DNA of 27,529 nt from Phycisphaerales bacterium UBA4658 (GTDB lineage: Bacteria; Planctomycetota; Phycisphaerae; Phycisphaerales; UBA1924), in NCBI GenBank assembly GCA_002405485.1, contig DHLW01000202.1:1-27529 (forward strand), read 5' to 3'. The number at the start of each line of letters is the position of its first letter. Within the stretch, counting starts at the first letter, position 1. The notes beneath the pieces were generated by a model. That model had not been told where the DNA came from, ran no database searches, and saw only the letters and a list, made by a program, of their open reading frames with translations. This document shows positions 7,600 to 14,436 of the stretch, piece after piece. Position numbers and translations under genes: made by a program.

Positions 7600-8961
7600 A
7601 TGATGACCAGGGAACATGGGATCGGCGTGTCGCTGCTGCGGCGCGTGTGCGTGCTCGCCTGTGCGTGCGGGGTGACGGCCTCGGCGCAGGGTGTGGAGCT
7701 CGTGTCTCACCAGCCCTATTTGTCGCCCGGCGCGCCCCTGGATGTGCTGCATCTGGACGTGTACAAGCCGAGCGTCGGCGATCTGCCCAGCAAGCAGACG
7801 ACGATCATCCTGCTGCACGGCGGGAGCTATGACGGCGGCCGCAAGGAGGACTTGTGGACCTTCGGGGTGGAGCTTGCGCGGCTGGGGTACACGGTCATTC
7901 TGCCGAACTACACGCTGACGACCTCGACATACGCGTCGTTTCCGCAGGCGGTCCGGGACACGATGAACGTGGTGTACTGGGGGCGGACGACAGGGGCGTC
8001 GATGTTCGACGTGCCGACGCGTGTGGTGCTGGGCGGGTTCAGCGCGGGGAGCACGATCGGGATGGCGGCGGCGATGGCCGCACCGCAGTTCACGAGTTTT
8101 CCCCCGCCGGATCAGCGCGGGTACGTGATCGACGGGGCGATCGCGGTGTCTGGCCGGTATGACCTGGTGTGGAACGCCGCCATCGGGATTCCGGCGACGG
8201 TCTCGGCGTATCTGGGCGTGCCGTATGGCGCGCCGGGCTGGACGCTGACCTATGCCTCGGCGTCGGCGATCGGGTACGTCAACGCATGCTCGCCCCCGAC
8301 GGCGTTGTTTCACGGGAGCGGTGACGGGCTCGTGCCGTCGGGGAACGCGGTTCGGCTTGCAGGTGCACTGACGGCCGCGACGGTGCCCAACGAGTTGAAC
8401 ATCGTGCTGAGCGGGTCGCACGATCCTGCGGGGGTGCTCGGGAGCACGCCCGCGGCCCGGGCCGCGCGGATCGATCAGGCGGTGATGTTCATCCTTCAGA
8501 ACGGCCAGAGCCCGTGCGGGCGGACCGCACTGCCTCCGCCTCCGCCGCCCACGGGCTCGTGCTGCCAGCCCGATGGCGGGTGCGACGTGGTCCTGCAGGC
8601 GGAGTGCACGGGAAGCTGGCGCCGGAACGCGACCTGTCAGCCCAACGTCTGCCCGCAGCCGGGCCTGGCGGGCGCCTGCTGCATCGGAGCGACGTGCGCG
8701 ATGCTGACGCCGGAGGCCTGTTTCGGTCCCCGAACGCGATTCACCGGGAGCACGATCGAGTGCGGGACGCTCGCCATGACACCTTGTTGCAAGGCCGACT
8801 TCAATCAGGACGGCTCGCTGAGCGTGTCGGATGTGTTCGACTTCCTGAACCTCTGGTTCATCGCGGATCCGATCACGTCGACCCTGAGCAACGGCACGAG
8901 TGCTCCGACGGTGAATGACATCTTTCAGTATCTGAACGACTGGTTTGTCGGATGCGGCTGA
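7600..8961 (+). CDS. Secreted alpha/beta-hydrolase (esterase/lipase) with dockerin-like end
   Basis: A 453-residue exported serine hydrolase. A signal peptide covers residues 1-29 (cleavage after TASA). The oxyanion-hole HGG is at 73-75, the nucleophile elbow GFSAGS puts Ser148 in place, and Asp242 (HGSGDGLV) and His274 (SGSHDPAG) complete a triad as in the carboxylesterase/BD-FAE-like group. After about residue 310 a proline-rich linker leads to two Cys-rich repeats (each beginning CC and spaced like GSCCQPDGGC and GACCIGATC). Residues 397-453 are a GC-type dockerin-like domain with DFNQDG, FDFLNLWF and FQYLNDWF, ending CG. It probably cleaves an ester in extracellular polymers, substrate unknown. 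ATG 7600 is chosen because the signal peptide follows directly; ATG 7603 would serve equally. Confidence 0.87.
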   Translation: MMTREHGIGVSLLRRVCVLACACGVTASAQGVELVSHQPYLSPGAPLDVLHLDVYKPSVGDLPSKQTTIILLHGGSYDGGRKEDLWTFGVELARLGYTVILPNYTLTTSTYASFPQAVRDTMNVVYWGRTTGASMFDVPTRVVLGGFSAGSTIGMAAAMAAPQFTSFPPPDQRGYVIDGAIAVSGRYDLVWNAAIGIPATVSAYLGVPYGAPGWTLTYASASAIGYVNACSPPTALFHGSGDGLVPSGNAVRLAGALTAATVPNELNIVLSGSHDPAGVLGSTPAARAARIDQAVMFILQNGQSPCGRTALPPPPPPTGSCCQPDGGCDVVLQAECTGSWRRNATCQPNVCPQPGLAGACCIGATCAMLTPEACFGPRTRFTGSTIECGTLAMTPCCKADFNQDGSLSVSDVFDFLNLWFIADPITSTLSNGTSAPTVNDIFQYLNDWFVGCG

Positions 8962-8989
8962 TGCAAGTTGACCCGCTGCTGACGGGCGA

Positions 8990-9919
8990 TCATCGGTTGG
9001 GAATGGCCACGAGGTTGCTGGGCTGCAGTCTGTCGGGTGCGCCCTTTCGGCGTTCCTTGACGCCCTGTCCGTTGTAGAGGTTCAGCGGGTGGCGCTTCTG
9101 CACATCGCGGAGCCGAGCGCTCTTGAAGTTGGGCACTTGCGGGTCGAAGTCGTCTGTGCCGAAGACCCCGATCGTGACCATGCTCATGCTCGGGCCGTGG
9201 TAATAGAACGCCTCCTCGCCCTCCTGGCGGAGCTTGAGCACGGCCTGTTCAGCGGCCTTGCGGCTCTCGGCAAGGTCGGCCTCCGTCGGGCGTGGAATGT
9301 CGAGTCGTCCATACGCACCGACCTGCAGCGTGTAGAGCGCCGACGCCCCAAGCGCGTCCTTGACGCGGAGCAGGTTGTACTGCGGGAGGCCCCCGACTTT
9401 CTCGCTCAGGGGCGGGGCGAGAATGGCGAACGCGTACGGCCGGGTGATCTGCCCGCCCTCACCGGGAACCTGGATGTCCTGGACGCGCTTCAGATCCGCG
9501 CCGGCGCGCTCGTCTTCGGGGCCGCGATAGTCGCCCACGGCGATGATGGTGGCAGAGTTTCGCCGGATGGCGTAGGCCTCGGGGAGCTGGCCCTCGCGAC
9601 GCACGCGATCGAGCATGATCCTGGCCTGCGCGTCAGCGTCGTCGCCACGAAAGACCGCGATCACGATGCACCATCCAAGATCCGTGCCGGGTGCCTGTGC
9701 GGCATCGCCCGCCTTGGGATCGAAGAGCTTGCGGCCCTCGTCGCGGAGCCGGTCCTTGGAGTCGGCATCCCCGGCGGGCGACCTCGGGGCCGGGCTGGCC
9801 GGGGTCTGCTGGTCCTTGCGCTTGGGCCACGGGGACGTGTCCGACTGACCGGCGGCGGACCCGACGGCAAGGCACGCGGACAGGGCCATGCTGAGGACAA
9901 ATCGCAGACCGGACGGCAT
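8990..9919 (-). CDS. Exported protein with two SPOR-like halves
   Basis: A 309-residue protein; AAGGAG at 9926-9931, six bases before the ATG at 9919, fixes the start. The N-terminus is an export signal: either a type I site after about residue 24 (VGSAAG) or a lipobox LSAC at Cys16. A charged Pro-rich linker follows. The rest has two halves with the same strand-helix-strand pattern: LGWCIVIAVFRG...MLDRVRREGQLPEAYAIRR...IIAVGDYRG, then ALYTLQVGAYGRL...VLKLRQEGEEAFYYHG...MVTIGVFG. The second resembles SPOR domains (YTLQVGAYG), which bind denuded peptidoglycan at division sites. The SPOR assignment is my inference. It is transcribed away from the FlgM-like gene, and its stop lies 28 bases past the convergent esterase stop. 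Confidence 0.7.
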   Translation of the reverse strand: MPSGLRFVLSMALSACLAVGSAAGQSDTSPWPKRKDQQTPASPAPRSPAGDADSKDRLRDEGRKLFDPKAGDAAQAPGTDLGWCIVIAVFRGDDADAQARIMLDRVRREGQLPEAYAIRRNSATIIAVGDYRGPEDERAGADLKRVQDIQVPGEGGQITRPYAFAILAPPLSEKVGGLPQYNLLRVKDALGASALYTLQVGAYGRLDIPRPTEADLAESRKAAEQAVLKLRQEGEEAFYYHGPSMSMVTIGVFGTDDFDPQVPNFKSARLRDVQKRHPLNLYNGQGVKERRKGAPDRLQPSNLVAIPNR

Positions 9920-9963
9920 GACGAACTCCTTGCCTGACAGGGGTTTGGGTGCGTGGCTCAGGA

Positions 9964-9993
9964 GGATCTCCACAGTCGTTTGTGGAGAGATCC
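9964..9993. repeat. Inverted repeat upstream of the SPOR-like gene
   Basis: TCTCCACA and TGTGGAGA pair perfectly around the loop GTCGTT. The arms extend to GGATCTCCACA (9964-9974) and TGTGGAGAGATCC (9981-9993) with a two-base bulge. It lies 45-74 bases before the ATG at 9919, in the interval between two divergent genes, so it may be an operator or a 5' leader hairpin. No T tract supports a terminator. Confidence 0.6.
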
Positions 9994-10200
9994 AAACCCT
10001 GCTGTCGATAATCGTATGGGCGGCACGGGCCAGCGCTCGCAGGCCGCCGAGTTGGAACCGCCCGGCCATGGATGGGCCGGGACGGCGACGCGAAGGATCG
10101 CGCGTTGGAAGGCAGAGGCCTCGCATCGGCTTGCTCGGGTCGCGGAATGCCGCCCGTGCGAATGGTCCGGTGCGACAGGCGCGACCAGAGGAGCGTTCTG

Positions 10201-10530
10201 ATGATCCCAGTGAGCTTTTCTTCAGCGGCGGTCGGAAACGCGGCGATTCGTGCGGACTACGTCGCGCGGACGGCCGGGACCGACGGTCAATCGCCCGGAC
10301 GGTCGGCGGGTCTCGACGCCCGCCGGACCGACCGTGTCGATCTGTCGGCGCAGGCCCTGCGCCTGGGCGAGTTCCGGGCCGACACGCTCGGATCCGACGA
10401 CGGCTCGATCCGGCAGGATCTCGTGCAGCGGGTTCGCGAGAGCATCGCGCGTGGCGAGTACGAATCGCCGGTGAAGATCGCGATCGCGGCCGACGCGCTC
10501 GCACGCCGGGCGATCGACGTCCGCGGGTGA
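10201..10530 (+). CDS. flgM: FlgM-like anti-sigma-28 factor
   Basis: A 109-residue protein. AGAGGAG at 10187-10193, seven bases before the ATG, fixes the start. The C-terminal half matches the FlgM pattern: RTDRVDLSAQAL, then IRQDLVQRVRESIARGEY, then SPVKIAIAADALARR. FlgM binds the flagellar sigma factor FliA and holds it inactive until it is exported through the finished hook-basal body. The N-terminal half is low-complexity and would be disordered, as in known FlgM. No other flagellar gene is in the window, so it stands as an orphan. It faces the first LEPR-type gene with a 32-base gap. Symbol given on family pattern. Confidence 0.72.
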   Translation: MIPVSFSSAAVGNAAIRADYVARTAGTDGQSPGRSAGLDARRTDRVDLSAQALRLGEFRADTLGSDDGSIRQDLVQRVRESIARGEYESPVKIAIAADALARRAIDVRG

Positions 10531-10562
10531 TGTTCGTGTGCAAAACGCCTCGCCGCCTCCGG

Positions 10563-12161
10563 TCAGGGCGACCAGGTGACGCTTCCCAGATCGGCGATGT
10601 TGGACAACGTGCCGTCGATCCCCACGCCCCTGGCCAGCAGGCGGAAGACGGGAGCGGAGCGCGCGTCGCTCGTCAAAAGCGCGGCGACGCGCAGCACGTT
10701 CTGTGATGCGGACGATCCGTCCGCCGAGCCCACGACCTGCTCGCCGTCGTCGATGGTCCCGTTGTTGTTGCGATCCCAGACGACCTCGACCCGGCGGAGG
10801 TTGCCGCCGAGATCGGAGTGGGCGGTGGTGGTGCTGATGGTGGCGATCACGGTGTTCTGCGCGCTGCCGAAGAACCCCCCGAGTCGGAACGCACCGCCGG
10901 CGAGGCGCGGCGCGACCTCTCCGAGCGAGCTTGGGCGGATGCGCATCGGACTGTTGCCCGGGCCGAGGCGGAGCCGGTCGAGCAGATCGGGCGTGGATCC
11001 GGTCAGGGCCGCCAGGATGAACCGGCCTGAGAGATCGGGAAGCCCGATGATCGACACGTCGGAGGCCGCAAGGCCCTGGGGCGTCCATCCCTCGGCGCCA
11101 TCATCGAGAAGGACCTGCAGCGTTGAGCGCGTGGTTGTGCCCCCGCGATCGGTGAACGAGGAGACGTTCTCGCCGACGATGTCGAGTCGGCCGTCGTTGT
11201 TGACGTCCTGGATCGCGTGGACGCGCTGGATGCCCAAGCTCGTCGGATCGTTCCACTCTCTCTTGAAGGCGATGGTGCCGAAGCCGTCGCCCACCAGGAG
11301 CGCGAGTGGCCGTCGTTGCTGCGTGAAGCCAAGATCCTGGAGCACGAAGATGTCGAGCGCACCGTCGCCGGTCATGTCGGCGACCTTGAACTGCAGGATG
11401 CGTGCGGTCTGGTAGAGCGGCGATTGGGTCTCGGTGAAGCGTCCGTTCAGGAATGAAACGCGGCGGATGGTGGTGTTGTCGGCGAAGAGGATCTCGTCCA
11501 GGCCGTCCTTGTTGAGGTCGGCGGCGGCGGCACGGCTCAGCGGAAACACGTATCCAATGGAGCCGAGGTCGGCGAGGCGGGTCTTGCTGATGACGCGGAT
11601 CAGCAGGCTCTCGCCCGCGAAGCGTGTCCCGAACAGGTCGGCGGCCCGGATCACGATCTCGTCACGCCATCCGCCGACGAAGTTGCCGACGACAAGCTCC
11701 GGCTGCACAGTCGTTTGGAGGATCTGAGCCGGGAAGGCGTTCTGCGACACGATGCGCGCCGACACCTTGAACCGCCCCAGAATCGCGTCAAAGACCATGA
11801 CGCGGGTGAGCAGCTTGCCCCCGGGCAGGGTGACGACGCTGGCGATGTCGGGGCGATCATCGCCGTCGAAGCGTCCGATGGCGATCGCGCCGATGTCGGC
11901 GTTCTGCGTGAGCGCGACGGGGTTGGCAAACGTGCCGTCGCCGTTGCCCTTGTGGAATCGCAGCGATCGTCCGGAGGAGACGGCAAGGTCGATGGCTCCG
12001 TCACCATCGAAGTCGGCGGTGATGGGCGTGGATGAGCCGGTGTCGATGATCGAAGGCGCTGGCAGGCCGCTCCAGGGCAGACCGCTCAGCAGCGTCCGCG
12101 GTTCGAGCGGTTCGCAGGTCGGCGTGGGGCCCGGGCGACGGTGGTGAAGAGGGCGTGGCAT
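10563..12161 (-). CDS. LEPR-type FG-GAP/VCBS repeat protein, copy 1
   Basis: A 532-residue protein with LEPRTLLS at residues 19-26, the N-terminal tag found in large planctomycete surface proteins. It is followed by FG-GAP/VCBS-type repeats that fold as beta-propeller blades: ADFDGDGAIDLAV, RFDGDDRPDIAS, DLNKDGLDEILF, DMTGDGALDIFV and DVNNDGRLDIVG, whose Asp/Asn/Gly loops suit calcium. Near the C-terminus VWDRNNNGTIDDGEQVVGSA matches a motif in the two paralogues. AGGAG at 12167-12171 supports the ATG. The gene starts 12 bases after copy 2 ends, so the two form an operon. It is probably exported and extracellular or cell-surface; the ligand is unknown. Confidence 0.82.
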   Translation of the reverse strand: MPRPLHHRRPGPTPTCEPLEPRTLLSGLPWSGLPAPSIIDTGSSTPITADFDGDGAIDLAVSSGRSLRFHKGNGDGTFANPVALTQNADIGAIAIGRFDGDDRPDIASVVTLPGGKLLTRVMVFDAILGRFKVSARIVSQNAFPAQILQTTVQPELVVGNFVGGWRDEIVIRAADLFGTRFAGESLLIRVISKTRLADLGSIGYVFPLSRAAAADLNKDGLDEILFADNTTIRRVSFLNGRFTETQSPLYQTARILQFKVADMTGDGALDIFVLQDLGFTQQRRPLALLVGDGFGTIAFKREWNDPTSLGIQRVHAIQDVNNDGRLDIVGENVSSFTDRGGTTTRSTLQVLLDDGAEGWTPQGLAASDVSIIGLPDLSGRFILAALTGSTPDLLDRLRLGPGNSPMRIRPSSLGEVAPRLAGGAFRLGGFFGSAQNTVIATISTTTAHSDLGGNLRRVEVVWDRNNNGTIDDGEQVVGSADGSSASQNVLRVAALLTSDARSAPVFRLLARGVGIDGTLSNIADLGSVTWSP

Positions 12162-12173
12162 GGGCGCTCCTGG

Positions 12174-14009
12174 CTATCGCAGGGTGATGACGGGTGCAGA
12201 GAGGTTCGGATCGGCACTGACGCCGCGGGTGTCGGTGACCTGCACGAACATCGTGTGCTGGCCCAGGTCCCAGGGGCCGACGATGAAGTCGATCGCCCAT
12301 CGGGAAGCGCCGGGAAAGCTGACGGTGAGCGATCCGCCGCCGATGGCGGTGACCTGGCGTCCCTCGCCGATGAGCGCGTCCTGGGTGTCGAAGCGGCCGT
12401 TCGCGTTGCTGTCCAGGAACAGTCTGACGGAGCCCACGCCGACGAATCGCGAGGCGTCGGGGACTCGGACGTCGGCGGTGACCCGCATGAGGTCGCCCTC
12501 GAAGGCCTGGTACCGAGGGAGGCCGCCGCTCGTGATGGGGCTGAAGCGCCGGACCAGGTCCATCGCCAGCACCGACGGGCGACGAAACGCCGAGATGGTG
12601 CGGTGCAGGTCGAGAGCAGATGAGCCGAGCCCCGGCTGCCTGTTCAGGGACAGTTGCGGCGGCCTGCGGAGCGAGATCACATCGGGTCTGCCGGTCCCGC
12701 GAACGCCGACCACCGTGAAGGGCTGCGTGAGATCGAGGAACGAAACATCGACGACCTGCGTGAAGACATCCACGCTCGTCGAGTGCTTGAACACTGTGAC
12801 GTCGGCGAAGGTGCCGTCGGCCCGCTGCACGAGCTGGGAGAGGACCGCGATGCGCGAGACGAACGTCGGCGAGGGCCCGAAGCCGAAGCCCACGATCGAG
12901 CTGACGACCACGTCGGGGCGTGCGTCCCCGTTCATGTCATGCACCCCGATCACGCGGTGATCGCGTGTCGGTCGGTCGTCGCTGACGAGATCGGCGGTGC
13001 GGTCCACGAGCACGCGTGTGCTGGCCAGTGTGAGCGAGGCGGCTGGTCCGAAGCCGCTCGCAAGAATGGGGACGGTCTCGATGGTCTGTGCGGCTCGTCT
13101 GGCAAACGGCGCGACCAAGTAGGTCCGGAATCTGCCGAAGACCGCTTCGGTGACCCCGTCCCGATCAAGATCGGCGAGCGCGACCTGGGTGATCCACCCG
13201 ATCGCGGTTTGCTCAGCCCGAAGCGCGAGCTCGCCGCCCTGAAGGCCGTAGATCCGGATGGTGGTGGCGGTGTCGAGCCCACCCTCGGCGCCGGTGTTGA
13301 GCGCGGTGACGATCTCGCTGATGCCGTCGTTGTCGAGGTCCGCCGCGCCGGGAGTTGCGAAGCGCTCGTTCGCCGTCGTTGTGATCGGGGGCGTGAAGGG
13401 CAGGAACGCTCGGCGACCGCTGGCGAGCGTGTCTCGGCGCAGCACCACGATCGTGTCGCGGGTGCCGTCGGAAGCGCTCGGCCCCGCGGCCTGCCGACTG
13501 TGGAGAACGATGTCGACGGGTCCGGTGTCGGAGGTGCGGATCGGCGTGATGCTCACCGCCTTGCCGACAAGGCGCGCATGGGTGCGGACCTTGAGGCCGC
13601 CGCCGGCGGTCGGCACCAGTTCGCGAAAGTTCAGCGCCCCTGAATACGCCGAGCTGATCTGTGCGGCCAGCAGACGGATGTTCCCCGGTGTGGAGTCCGG
13701 ATCGACCGCAAGGAGCCCGGTTTCGGCGGCCAGCCGGATAAGCGACCGGGCCGGCTGGAATCGGCCTGCGCCGTCGCCCCGGAGCAGCAGCACCTCGCGG
13801 CCGGAGGCCACGAGCAGGTCCTGACGCCCGCCGGCGTCGTAGTCGAACGCGACCGTGCTGGTGATGCCGTCGGTTCGGTTGAGCACTTCTGAACCGGTCG
13901 CCGAGAGCGAAAAGCTCAGGAGCGACCGCTGCTCAAGTGGCTCCAGCGGCAACCCGGGGGAGGATAATCGGCGTCGGAACGTGCTCCGCGTGCGGGTGGC
14001 CGACCTCAT
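12174..14009 (-). CDS. LEPR-type FG-GAP/VCBS repeat protein, copy 2
   Basis: A 611-residue paralogue of its neighbours. The tag here is LEPLEQRSLLS (residues 22-32). Propeller-type repeats include FDYDAGGRQDLLVASGREV, ADLDNDGISEIV, ADLDRDGVTEAVF and HDMNGDARPDVVV. The C-terminal domain has LFLDSNANGRFDTQDALIGEG, an EF-hand-like loop in an Ig-like module, and ends with a stretch on adversity-free strands (WDLGQHTMFVQVTDTRG) shared with copy 3. I place the start at ATG 14009 because a strong GAGGAGGAG lies just upstream; the open frame continues to ATG 14066, which lacks such a site. It is the upstream gene of a two-gene unit with copy 1. Confidence 0.8.
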   Translation of the reverse strand: MRSATRTRSTFRRRLSSPGLPLEPLEQRSLLSFSLSATGSEVLNRTDGITSTVAFDYDAGGRQDLLVASGREVLLLRGDGAGRFQPARSLIRLAAETGLLAVDPDSTPGNIRLLAAQISSAYSGALNFRELVPTAGGGLKVRTHARLVGKAVSITPIRTSDTGPVDIVLHSRQAAGPSASDGTRDTIVVLRRDTLASGRRAFLPFTPPITTTANERFATPGAADLDNDGISEIVTALNTGAEGGLDTATTIRIYGLQGGELALRAEQTAIGWITQVALADLDRDGVTEAVFGRFRTYLVAPFARRAAQTIETVPILASGFGPAASLTLASTRVLVDRTADLVSDDRPTRDHRVIGVHDMNGDARPDVVVSSIVGFGFGPSPTFVSRIAVLSQLVQRADGTFADVTVFKHSTSVDVFTQVVDVSFLDLTQPFTVVGVRGTGRPDVISLRRPPQLSLNRQPGLGSSALDLHRTISAFRRPSVLAMDLVRRFSPITSGGLPRYQAFEGDLMRVTADVRVPDASRFVGVGSVRLFLDSNANGRFDTQDALIGEGRQVTAIGGGSLTVSFPGASRWAIDFIVGPWDLGQHTMFVQVTDTRGVSADPNLSAPVITLR

Positions 14010-14011
14010 GA

Positions 14012-14020
14012 CTCCTCCTC
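14012..14020 (-). promoter_or_regulatory. Strong ribosome binding site deciding the copy 2 start
   Basis: The minus strand reads GAGGAGGAG ending two bases before ATG 14009; its internal AGGAG is five bases from the ATG. This favours 14009 over the upstream ATG at 14066. Confidence 0.7.
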
Positions 14021-14214
14021 GACTGGCCGACTTGGCGACCGTCGAACCGTTCTGCCTGATCGACATTGCATCCAGCCGTGGTGAAGTACGAGCGAAGGTT
14101 GGCGGTCCTGCGCCCGGCGGGTCGGATCGTGCGAAATGACTAGAGTTTCGGGTCCGGCCTCTCAGTGCCGCCCAGGGGCGACGCTGGTTCCGGCCAGGTC
14201 TGGGGTGTCAGTTC

Positions 14215-14436
14215 ATGAGCGAGCGTGCAGACAGCGGCAGCGTGGCGTCGATGAGCGGGACAGGTTCCGCCGATGGGTCCGGCGGCACCCGGCGGTTCAT
14301 CGTCGCCGCGTTGATCACCACCGCCGTCCTGGTCGGGTCTGCGTGGGGCCTGCTGGCCTGGATCCAGGCGACGAACCAGACGGACTACGACGGCCCGGCC
14401 AAGATTGTGTATCCGGAACACCGGTACTACCGCTAG
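14215..14436 (+). CDS. Small single-pass membrane protein
   Basis: A 73-residue protein with a Ser/Gly-rich N-terminal segment of about 25 residues, one hydrophobic helix (about 28-50, RFIVAALITTAVLVGSAWGL region) and a short polar tail ending in PEHRYYR. No family recognised. Third-position GC is high as in neighbouring genes, and a membrane-type composition in this frame argues that it is real rather than a shadow. It lies on the opposite strand between LEPR copies 2 and 3, is divergent from copy 2, and its stop overlaps the end of copy 3 by four bases. A GGGG stretch about ten bases upstream is only a modest ribosome site. Confidence 0.55.
   Translation: MSERADSGSVASMSGTGSADGSGGTRRFIVAALITTAVLVGSAWGLLAWIQATNQTDYDGPAKIVYPEHRYYR

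Noticed and set aside
5642..7603. Open plus-strand frame of 653 codons
   Set aside because: Antisense to the convincing lpdA; composition (Gly, Asp, Ala, Leu, Val rich with no motif) is that of a shadow frame in GC-rich DNA.
9971..9980. CACAGTCGTT, which recurs near 11706 and 25147
   Set aside because: One copy is inside a coding region and one lies between the rpsI stop and its terminator; no common context, so chance or codon-driven identity is more likely than a repeat element.
10004..10011. GTCGATAA, close to the sigma-28 -10 box GCCGATAA, upstream of the FlgM-like gene
   Set aside because: The upstream half (TAAA-type -35 at 11 bp) is missing and the distance to the gene is about 190 bases.
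14140..14421. Minus-strand frame of 93 codons across the small membrane gene
   Set aside because: Pro/Arg-rich with no structure; the plus frame has a clean transmembrane helix.
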